Source: Aromatoleum toluolicum (GTDB lineage Bacteria > Pseudomonadota > Gammaproteobacteria > Burkholderiales > Rhodocyclaceae). From it: DNA of 61,860 nt. The notes under the pieces were generated by a model, which searched no databases, had not been told where the DNA came from, and was given only the letters and a program-made list of their open reading frames with translations. Each line of letters begins with the position of its first letter. The first letter of the stretch is position 1. Of the stretch, positions 9,116 through 16,428 are shown piece after piece. The position numbers were made by a program, and so were the translations under genes. The DNA lies in assembly GCF_012911005.2 (NCBI RefSeq), contig NZ_WTVS01000016.1, positions 1 to 61,860 of the forward strand. Direction: 5' to 3'.

Positions 9116-9914
9116 AGCGCCGCGCGAGCAGCATCGGCAGACGCACAAGGAAGCCGCAGAACAGCCGCGTGTGCATCCACGTCAGCAGCAGGTTGTCGCG
9201 CGCGTAGTTGAAATGCGACACCCCGCCTTCGTCGACGCGGAAGTACTTCACCGGCGCCGGAAGGTTCACCGGCCGCACCCCGAGCCAGGCCATGCGCACC
9301 ACGGCCTCGGGATCGAAATCGAAGCGGCGCATCCAGCGGTGGCCGTGCATCACCTTGGCCAGCGGAGCGATCGGGTAGACGCGGAAGCCGAACAGCGAAT
9401 CACCGATCCCCATCCACAGTGTCTCAAGGTTCGCCCACCAGTTCGACAACTTGCGCCCGCGTACACGCAGCGCCGGGGCGCTGGCGTCGAAGACCGGCAA
9501 GCCCAGCACCATCGCATCCGGTTGCGCCGCAGACGCCGCCATGAAGTCCGGAATCAGTTCCGCAGGATGCTGGCCATCCGAGTCCATCGTCAGTACGTGC
9601 GTGAAGCCCTGCTTCGCCGCCTGCTCGATGCCGTGCAGCACCGCTGCCCCCTTGCCCGAGTTCTTCGGCAGCACGATCACGCGCAGCCCGGGGTCGCCTT
9701 CCGCCATGCGCCGCAGCCCGTCGGTGGAGCCGTCCGTGCTGCCGTCGACGACGACCCATACGGGCATCCACTCGTGGCGCGCGGCGCGCACCGTCTCGAA
9801 CACCTTAGGTCCCGGGTTGTAGCTCGGGATTAGCACCAGGTGCGTGGCAGTGGGAGCCTCTACCGGACTGGGTAGCGGCGCGGATTTCGGACGGGTGACC
9901 TGGTGGGACGTCAT
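9096..9914 (-). CDS. Family 2 glycosyltransferase
   Basis: 272 aa. A GT-A nucleotide-sugar fold is evident: LVLIPSYNPG, VVVDGSTDGSTDG and TMDSDGQHP carrying the DxD metal site. It resembles dolichyl-phosphate-mannose-synthase-like GT2 enzymes, and a GT2 is a common member of aryl-polyene/xanthomonadin loci, where the polyene head is attached to a sugar or lipid. It is the last gene of the minus-strand operon that begins with the chorismatase, and overlaps fabG convergently. Acceptor and donor are unknown. Confidence 0.85.
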   Translation of the reverse strand: MTSHQVTRPKSAPLPSPVEAPTATHLVLIPSYNPGPKVFETVRAARHEWMPVWVVVDGSTDGSTDGLRRMAEGDPGLRVIVLPKNSGKGAAVLHGIEQAAKQGFTHVLTMDSDGQHPAELIPDFMAASAAQPDAMVLGLPVFDASAPALRVRGRKLSNWWANLETLWMGIGDSLFGFRVYPIAPLAKVMHGHRWMRRFDFDPEAVVRMAWLGVRPVNLPAPVKYFRVDEGGVSHFNYARDNLLLTWMHTRLFCGFLVRLPMLLARRFRSSRR

Positions 9915-9934
9915 GGCAGCATGAGAAACTGGGT

Positions 9935-10765
9935 TCAGATCGTGGACGACGACATTGTGCCACCGTCCCTTTCCGGCGGTCGCGGTAGAACTGCATCTTC
10001 GAGTTCGGCAACGAAATAGCGCTCGAGTTCGGCCATGAAGGGCTGCACGCTGGACGGCGGATCAAAGCGCCGCCCAAGGCGCACGCGATATACGACGGGC
10101 ATTTCCGGCTTGCGGAAAAGGGGCCAGCCCTTGCACAGGTAGGGCGAATCCGTTTCGATAAAAATCGTCTGCACCGGCACGCCGGCGCGCCGCGAAATCA
10201 GTCCGATGCTGCTCATCAGTGGGTTGACGGGCATGCGCGTCGTGCGCGTGCCCTCGGGAAATACCAGAAGGAAGCTGCCCGCAGAGAGGTCGCTGGTCGC
10301 GCTGCCCACCATGCGCACCGGCGAATCGTTGCGGATGTATCGGGCGAGCCGCGCGCCGGCGCCGAGGAAGATGTTGTCCATGAGGCCCGCCTTCATGATG
10401 CAGGCGACGTCGGGCAGGCGCGAGATCACCATCACCGCGTCAAGCAGGCTCGGGTGGTTGGGCGCGAGGATCAGCGGTCCCTGGCCACGTAGCTTGTCCA
10501 GTGCGGACAGGTCGAAACGGCATGCACCGATGAGCGTCAGGAAACCGATATAGCTCTTGAACCCCTGGTTGATGACGAAGCGCCCGAGCCGCCGTCCGGC
10601 ATGAGCCGGCAGCACCGGATGCAGCACCATCGCGAGGGGCGTCCACAGTAGGCAGATCGCACCGAGGTAGCCCAGCCCAAGGTAGAGCAGCACATACTCG
10701 TGCAGGCGCCGCAGCAGGCCCGGCCGCGTCGTCGGCCCGTCCCGCATCGGCCCGCCCTTATTCAT
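9935..10765 (-). CDS. PlsC-like lysophospholipid acyltransferase
   Basis: 276 aa. An N-terminal hydrophobic segment (about 25-50) precedes the acyltransferase signature: NHPSLLD gives the H-x4-D catalytic pair, and FPEGTRT is the second substrate motif. It transfers an acyl group from acyl-ACP or acyl-CoA. In aryl-polyene loci an acyltransferase is thought to attach the polyene chain to a membrane lipid; that role is inferred from neighbours. It overlaps the upstream MipA-like gene by 8 bp and precedes the glycosyltransferase by 20 bp. Confidence 0.85.
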   Translation of the reverse strand: MNKGGPMRDGPTTRPGLLRRLHEYVLLYLGLGYLGAICLLWTPLAMVLHPVLPAHAGRRLGRFVINQGFKSYIGFLTLIGACRFDLSALDKLRGQGPLILAPNHPSLLDAVMVISRLPDVACIMKAGLMDNIFLGAGARLARYIRNDSPVRMVGSATSDLSAGSFLLVFPEGTRTTRMPVNPLMSSIGLISRRAGVPVQTIFIETDSPYLCKGWPLFRKPEMPVVYRVRLGRRFDPPSSVQPFMAELERYFVAELEDAVLPRPPERDGGTMSSSTI

Positions 10766-11624
10766 CGGCGTCGACCCGACGCGAGGATTCGCCCAGCACC
10801 CAGGTTACCGCGAAGCCCGCGGCCACATAGTCCTTGCGCTTGACCAGCGGGCTGTCCTCGAACATCGCGCCGGCGAGGCTGTCGTAGCGCACGAAACCGC
10901 CGATCCACCAACCCGGATAGCGCTTCCACAGTGCGGCCAGCACCTGCGTTCCGCCGTAGCCGCCGCGGGCGTCGTAGGCCGGGCGCAGCGGCGTCGCCTC
11001 GTTGGCCTCGACCGTGTAGAAATAGCGGTGCTGCCGCCGGTCGCCATACACCGGCCCCGCGACGAGGCCGAGCGTCCAGCCGTTCATCCCGGCCGGATCA
11101 TGCCAGTCCAGGTTGAGCTGGGGCGTGAACTGCCAGCCTGTCGACTCGGGGCTGCCTTCCACGGTGAAACCTGCACGCAGCGGCAGCCGCGTGCGCAGTC
11201 GCAAGCGTTCATCCGCCGAACGCCACAGCCGGACATCGAGCGAAGGGCCGATCTCGACCGTCGGCTTCAGGTCGGGCATGCCCTCGCGTGCCTTCACGCG
11301 ATCGCTGCTGACCGGCGGAGACGCACCGAGACTGAGGTTCAGTTCGACGCGGTCGCTGTCGAAGAAGGTGCCACGGATCCCCTGTCGATCCGCCTTCAGG
11401 AATTCGCCGCGATAGACGACATAGGGCAGCGGGAGCAGGAACACCCGGTCCTCGTCCGAACCGCGGTAGGCGGGAAACTGCAACACCGTCAGGCCCGCAC
11501 CGAGTTCCCACAGCGGCTTCTCCGCGGCCGCTGCGACGACCGGAAGGGACGCGAGCGCCAGCAGCGCGGCGAGCGCTCCACGCCGCAGCAACCCGCTCTC
11601 CGTCCCTTCATCAGTCGCCCTCAT
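10758..11624 (-). CDS. MipA/OmpV-family outer-membrane protein
   Basis: 288 aa from the ATG at 11624, which overlaps the chorismatase stop as ATGA; an in-frame ATG at 11687 gives an unlikely Arg/Cys-rich extension. A signal peptide (about residues 14-33, ending VAAAAE) is followed by beta-strand-rich sequence typical of MipA/OmpV, with a C-terminal region rich in Gly and aromatic residues. Members are outer-membrane barrels often tied to envelope modification. Its place between chorismatase and acyltransferase suggests a part in exporting or housing the pigment. Confidence 0.85.
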   Translation of the reverse strand: MRATDEGTESGLLRRGALAALLALASLPVVAAAAEKPLWELGAGLTVLQFPAYRGSDEDRVFLLPLPYVVYRGEFLKADRQGIRGTFFDSDRVELNLSLGASPPVSSDRVKAREGMPDLKPTVEIGPSLDVRLWRSADERLRLRTRLPLRAGFTVEGSPESTGWQFTPQLNLDWHDPAGMNGWTLGLVAGPVYGDRRQHRYFYTVEANEATPLRPAYDARGGYGGTQVLAALWKRYPGWWIGGFVRYDSLAGAMFEDSPLVKRKDYVAAGFAVTWVLGESSRRVDADE

Positions 11625-12664
11625 CGGCCATCCTCCATCGCATGCCCGCCCGAGGCCTCGATCTCGACAAGCAGGTCGTCGCGGCACACATCGGCCTGCA
11701 CGAACACCACCGGCACCGCATCGCCGACGTGCTCGCGGAAACAGGCCCGCACGGCACCGAGATCGCCCGGATAGCGCACGTAGACCTTGTAGGCAAGATC
11801 CCTCGAATCGAGCCCGCTACCCGCCGGATCTGCCCGCCGCGCCTCGGCAAGCACCGCGGCAATGTTGCGGAAGGATTCCGCGGTCTGCGCGACCACGTCG
11901 CCCGGGTGCAGCGTCTTGTGCCCGACGATGCTCGCCGTGCCCGACACGAACAGCACCGGCGGCGTCTGCGACAGCGCCAGGCTCGCGCGAGCGAAGGTCG
12001 GGCTGCGCGGGCCGTATTGCTCGGGGTAATGATACGCGCAGACCTGGCGCGGATTCTCGATGGCCAGCGGCGCTTCGCGCAGTGCGATGAAATACAGCGT
12101 GAATGGACCGTGCGCCGAACCGAGGGCACATGCGGCCGGAACTCGGCCGGTCGTACTGCGGCCGCCGGCGCCGAACGCCTCCTGGCGGCCGGCGTTGAAC
12201 TGCCAGTAGCGCTCGCTGCCGTCTGCCACCGCATTGATTGCCGGGAAGTAGTTCCAGGCACGGAAGAGCGCCGGATATCCGGCCTCATCGAGCAGCGCGA
12301 ACACCTCCCGGTACACAGCCGCGGTGGCCCGCTGCAGCACCGAAACTCCCTCCATTCCTGCAGGCATGGCGCGCTCGTCGAGTTCGATGGCACCGAACAG
12401 CATCGTCTCGCTGCAGCGATAGCGCACTCGTCCGCGCGCGCCCGCCCTCACCGGCCCACCGGCGCGCCAGACCTCACATATGGCCTGCGGGCCCGCGAGC
12501 ACGGGCGTCGCCACACGGGCGAGCGGAACTCCGTTCGGCACGAAGCCCGCTTCGCCGTCCCCGAGGATCGCGACGCCAAGCACATCATCCCACCACTGCT
12601 GCGAGCACTGCCGGACAGACGACGTCGGCATGTATGCCAGGGACAAACCGCGAACCAGACTCAT
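11621..12664 (-). CDS. xanB2: Chorismatase (XanB2/FkbO-like), hydroxybenzoate synthase
   Basis: 347 aa from the ATG at 12664 (MSLVRGLSLAYMP). The open frame continues upstream, but that part overlaps the better-supported small zinc-ribbon gene, whose stop lies 7 bp before this ATG. The protein belongs to the two-domain YjgF-like chorismatases: a C-terminal half with FVSGTASIVGHKTLHPGD and a terminal LLVEIEA, the region of the family's catalytic glutamate. XanB2-type enzymes hydrolyse chorismate to 3- and 4-hydroxybenzoate, the aryl starter of xanthomonadin. With the KS/DH/KR genes next door this is the strongest sign of an aryl-polyene pigment. Other chorismatase outputs (dihydroxy-cyclohexadiene carboxylate) cannot be excluded. 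Confidence 0.8.
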   Translation of the reverse strand: MSLVRGLSLAYMPTSSVRQCSQQWWDDVLGVAILGDGEAGFVPNGVPLARVATPVLAGPQAICEVWRAGGPVRAGARGRVRYRCSETMLFGAIELDERAMPAGMEGVSVLQRATAAVYREVFALLDEAGYPALFRAWNYFPAINAVADGSERYWQFNAGRQEAFGAGGRSTTGRVPAACALGSAHGPFTLYFIALREAPLAIENPRQVCAYHYPEQYGPRSPTFARASLALSQTPPVLFVSGTASIVGHKTLHPGDVVAQTAESFRNIAAVLAEARRADPAGSGLDSRDLAYKVYVRYPGDLGAVRACFREHVGDAVPVVFVQADVCRDDLLVEIEASGGHAMEDGR

Positions 12665-12671
12665 CAGCACA

Positions 12672-12860
12672 TCAAGCTTTCCTGCACCCGGGGCAAACGA
12701 TCCCCGGCACGAACGACAGCAGTCGGAGGCCCCGTGCGATCCGGTGCTCGCACTGCCTGCAGGGCAGGCGCGGATCGCAACCGGAAAGGAAGACGTTCTG
12801 CACGGGAAAGACGGCGATTCCGGCAGTTCCCGCAATCTCGCCATTTTGCACGTTTTTCAT
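12672..12860 (-). CDS. Small zinc-ribbon-like protein upstream of the chorismatase
   Basis: 62 aa, not recognised as a named family. A hydrophobic N-terminal half is followed by a CRQC ... CPGC pair spaced for a zinc ribbon (LPCRQCEH, then IVCPGCRKA at the end). GC-rich third positions over most of the frame support coding. The stop is 7 bp before the chorismatase ATG on the same strand, so the two are probably co-translated. No strong ribosome site is visible before the ATG at 12860, and the upstream 40 bp are AT-rich, consistent with a promoter there. It could bind zinc or nucleic acid; function unknown. Confidence 0.55.
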   Translation of the reverse strand: MKNVQNGEIAGTAGIAVFPVQNVFLSGCDPRLPCRQCEHRIARGLRLLSFVPGIVCPGCRKA

Positions 12861-13055
12861 TACAAAACATGCAGTTACAAAGTCATCGAAAGATGACAAG
12901 GGGCGAATCTTCACACACCGCCGGACAAGTTGCAAGGCGCCCCGGAAGGGCCTCGCCGTCCGCCTTCGCCGCACCCACCGACCGCTTCGAGACTGGCGGG
13001 TGCCGAGTGCGACACCGACTATCCGACACTGACCGCGAGGCGGTCGTGCGAGTGC

Positions 13056-13787
13056 TCAGAACCGCTCCACCCATGGCCGCAGGTCGAGCTCCTGCGTCCA
13101 GGCGCTGCGCGGCTGCCGGTACAGCTGGAAATAGGCCTCGGCGATCGCGTCCGGGTCGAGCAGCGCGTCGCCATCGTGCGCATCGGTATGCTCGACGACG
13201 CTCGCTGGCCGGATCCGGCCGTCGATCAACACGTGCGCCACGTGGATGCCCTTGGGCTGCAGCTCGCGCGCCATGCTCTGCGCCAGCGCACGCAGGCCGA
13301 ACTTGCCGACCGCGAGGTTGTGGAACCCGGCGCTCCCGCGCAGGCTGGCGGTGGCTCCGGTAAACAGGATGGTCCCGCCGGGGCCGCCTTGACCGACGCG
13401 CTCCAGCATCGCCCGCGCCGCCTCGCGCCCGACAAGGAAGCCGCCCAAGCAGCCCACTCGCCAGCAGCGTTCGAACTCTTCCGCACTGGTCTCCACGATG
13501 CCGCGCGCAACGAAGGCGCCCGCGTTGTACACCACGACATCCGGGCATCCATAGTCGCTGCGTACCGCCCGGAACAGCGTCTGGACATCCTCCTCGCGCC
13601 CGGCATCGCAGCGGTAGGCATGGGCGCCGCGACCGATGCCGGCACATTCCACGCTGAGGTTCTCCAGCCGATCGAGATTACGCGCTGCAAGCGCGACATT
13701 CATCTCCGCAGCGCCGAAACGGCGCGCGAGCGAGCGGCCGAGCCCCGGCCCGGCGCCGACGATCAGTGCAAGTTTCCGCTGTTCCAT
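13056..13787 (-). CDS. Short-chain dehydrogenase-like protein lacking the catalytic Tyr
   Basis: 243 aa from the ATG at 13787 (MEQRKLALIVGAGPGLG), preceded by GAGGAG. A Rossmann cofactor loop GAGPGLG is present, and YNAGAF stands in place of NNAG. In the active-site region (GSAGFHNLAVGKFGLRAL) the position four residues before the Lys is Leu, so the usual YxxxK is absent. A subgroup of SDRs has the same change. It may bind NAD(P) without classical alcohol oxidation. It is divergent from ovoA, with a 226-bp gap, and about 195 bp from the small zinc-ribbon gene. Confidence 0.8.
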   Translation of the reverse strand: MEQRKLALIVGAGPGLGRSLARRFGAAEMNVALAARNLDRLENLSVECAGIGRGAHAYRCDAGREEDVQTLFRAVRSDYGCPDVVVYNAGAFVARGIVETSAEEFERCWRVGCLGGFLVGREAARAMLERVGQGGPGGTILFTGATASLRGSAGFHNLAVGKFGLRALAQSMARELQPKGIHVAHVLIDGRIRPASVVEHTDAHDGDALLDPDAIAEAYFQLYRQPRSAWTQELDLRPWVERF

Positions 13788-14013
13788 CGCTGTCTCCTCG
13801 AACCGGCGTCCGTCCGCCACGAATGGATACGCCCATCGGTGACTTCACTTTAGATCACGTCCGCCACTCATGCCTCACCCAACCCGCATGGACGAAGGCT
13901 CGCCACAGACAGCGACGGCCGTTTGCGAGTGGCCTGCTCCGGGGTTATCCTCGTCCGATGGGGCTCTGCGGGGTCTCCACACGATGGCGAATGCGTACCG
14001 AGGGCGATCCGAG

Positions 14014-16395
14014 ATGACAGACGACCTGACCGACGAAAGCTGGCGACAGAATCTCGAGGGGCGTTTCGACGATCGTCTCGGCCCCGTGCGCCCCCCAGAC
14101 TGGTGGACCGCCCTTACGCCCGAGCGCTGCCCGGGCTGGACGGCGGACGGCACGCTCACCTCGCTGCCGCTGCCTAACCTGGCGACCTGCACGCGCGACG
14201 AAGTCCGCGCCTATTTCGACAACGGCTGGACGCTCACCGAGCTGCTGTTCTCCGGGCTGATCGGTGAAGAGGCCTTCTACCGCCCCCCGTATCACCGTCT
14301 GCGGCATCCGATGGTGTTTTATTACTGCCACCCCCCGGCGCTCTACGTCAACAAGCTGCGCGTGGCCGGACTGATTCCCGCGCCGCTCAACCCCTACTTC
14401 GAGCGCATCTTCGAAACCGGCGTCGACGAGATGCGCTGGGACGACATGTCGAAGAACGCGATGCGCTGGCCCGCGTTCGACGAGGCCCACGCCTACCGCA
14501 AGGCGGTGTACGCGCTGGTTCGGCGCGTCATCGACGAGCATCCGGGCCTCGCCGACGGCCACCCGCCGATCAAGCAGGGCGATCCGCTGTGGGCGCTGTT
14601 CATGGGCTTCGAACACGAACGCATCCATCTCGAAACCTCGTCCGTTCTGATCCACGAGCTGCCGCTGCGCCTCGTGCGCAGGCCCGCGGGATGGGCGCCC
14701 CTGCATCCCTCCGCGACGAGCCCTGCCGCCTTTCCTCCGCTTCCCGGACGCGACTATCCGGAAATGGATCTCCTGCCCGTCGGTGCCGCGCGGCTGCAGC
14801 TCGGCAAACCCGCCGACTGGCCCACCTACGGCTGGGACAACGAATACGGCAGCCGCAGCGTCGACGTGCAGCCTTTCCGCGCCGCCCGCGGCCTCGTAAG
14901 CAACGGCGAGTTCTGGCAGTTCGTCACCGACGGTGGCTACCGCGAGCACGAATGGTGGTCCGACACGGGCTGGTCCTGGCGCACCTACCGCAACATCAAG
15001 TGGCCGACCTTCTGGGTACCCGACGGACCTGCCGGATCCCACCGCTTCCGCCTGCGCACGCTGTTCGAGGAAATCGGCATGCGCTGGGACTGGCCTGCCG
15101 AGGTCAACTGGCACGAGGCGAGCGCCTACTGCGCGTGGCTGAGCGCCCGGCGGGGCCAGCCCTGTCGCCTGCCGAGCGAAGCGGAGCACCATGCCCTGCG
15201 CGACCGGATCGGCGCCATCGCCGACGACCCGGTGATGAACATGAGTGGCGCGGCTCTGATGCACGAACGCGGCCTCAATCTCAATCTCGGCTGCGGCTCT
15301 TCCACCCCCGTCAATGGGGGCAGGCCGACCGCGAGGGGCTTCCACGACGTCTTCGGCAACGTGTGGCAATGGCTGGGCGACCAGTTCAATCCGCTGCCCG
15401 GCGCCGAGGTCCACCCCTACTACGACGATTTCAGCAGCCCGTGCTACGACGGCGAGCACCAGATGATCCTCGGCGGCTCTTGGATCTCGACCGGTGACGA
15501 GGCGAGCGTGTGGTCGCGCTTCCACTTCCGCCCGCACTTCTTCCAGCATGCGGGATTCCGCGTCGTGCAGGCCGCCCATGACGGCGGCGCCGTGCGTCTC
15601 GATGCTGCCGATGCGCCGGGCAGGGCCTACGAGAACGCGGGGATCACCAGCGAGTACCTGCTGCTGCACTACGGCAGCCCACAAGAGCAGATGCCGCACG
15701 AATCGGGGCCGCGCGACGCCTGCCAGTTCCCGCTGCGTTCGGCACGCTGGCTGATCGACGGCGCACACGAACTCGGCATCACGGCGGGCCGGGCCCTCGA
15801 CGTGGGCTGCGCAGTCGGCGGCGCGAGCTTCGAACTCGCGAGCGTGTTCCGCGAGGTGCTCGGCATAGACCTGAGCCGCTCCTTCATCGACGCGGCCGAC
15901 ACGCTGCGCGAAAAAGGCGTCCTCGAATACACCTGCCGCGACGAAGGCGAGCTCGGCCACCCGCTGCAGGCACGCGTCGATCCGGCCATCGACCGCAGCC
16001 GCGTCGCGTTCCGCCAGGCCGACGCCTGCTCGCTGCCCGCCGAGCTCATGGATTACGATGCGGTGCTGCTCGCCAACCTGCTGTGCCGCCTCCCGAGTCC
16101 GAAGTCGCTGCTCGGCCGACTCGGCGGGCCGCGCGGATTGGTGCGCACCGGCGGCGTCGTCGCCATCCTGTCGCCCTACACCTGGCTCGAACAGTTCACG
16201 CCGCGCGGCGCCTGGCTGGGCGGCTACATGGACGCCGAGCGCGCCGTGCGCAGCGCCGACACCCTGAAGGCCCTGCTCGACGCCGACGGCTTCGAACTCC
16301 GACGCGAAACCGAAATGCCCCTCGTGATCCGCGAGCACGCGCGCAAGTACCAGTACATCGTGACGCACGCGATGCTCTGGCAGCGCGTGCGCTGA
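14014..16395 (+). CDS. ovoA: 5-histidylcysteine sulfoxide synthase / thiolhistidine methyltransferase OvoA
   Basis: 793 aa from the ATG at 14014; in-frame ATGs at 13984 and 13870 exist but add low-complexity residues. Three domains are seen in order: a DinB-like helical domain with the iron-binding H-x3-H-x-E (HERIHLE, about 201-207); a formylglycine-generating-enzyme-like domain ending GGSWISTGDEAS and FRVVQ; and a C-terminal SAM methyltransferase with LDVGCAVGGASFELA. This is the complete fused OvoA form: it couples cysteine to histidine with O2 and then N-methylates the thiolhistidine on the way to ovothiol A. The sulfoxide lyase (OvoB) is not in the window. The next gene begins 33 bp downstream on the same strand. 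Confidence 0.93.
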   Translation: MTDDLTDESWRQNLEGRFDDRLGPVRPPDWWTALTPERCPGWTADGTLTSLPLPNLATCTRDEVRAYFDNGWTLTELLFSGLIGEEAFYRPPYHRLRHPMVFYYCHPPALYVNKLRVAGLIPAPLNPYFERIFETGVDEMRWDDMSKNAMRWPAFDEAHAYRKAVYALVRRVIDEHPGLADGHPPIKQGDPLWALFMGFEHERIHLETSSVLIHELPLRLVRRPAGWAPLHPSATSPAAFPPLPGRDYPEMDLLPVGAARLQLGKPADWPTYGWDNEYGSRSVDVQPFRAARGLVSNGEFWQFVTDGGYREHEWWSDTGWSWRTYRNIKWPTFWVPDGPAGSHRFRLRTLFEEIGMRWDWPAEVNWHEASAYCAWLSARRGQPCRLPSEAEHHALRDRIGAIADDPVMNMSGAALMHERGLNLNLGCGSSTPVNGGRPTARGFHDVFGNVWQWLGDQFNPLPGAEVHPYYDDFSSPCYDGEHQMILGGSWISTGDEASVWSRFHFRPHFFQHAGFRVVQAAHDGGAVRLDAADAPGRAYENAGITSEYLLLHYGSPQEQMPHESGPRDACQFPLRSARWLIDGAHELGITAGRALDVGCAVGGASFELASVFREVLGIDLSRSFIDAADTLREKGVLEYTCRDEGELGHPLQARVDPAIDRSRVAFRQADACSLPAELMDYDAVLLANLLCRLPSPKSLLGRLGGPRGLVRTGGVVAILSPYTWLEQFTPRGAWLGGYMDAERAVRSADTLKALLDADGFELRRETEMPLVIREHARKYQYIVTHAMLWQRVR

Positions 16396-16428
16396 CCGCC
16401 ACCGACAGACCCGACGCCCTCCCAGACC

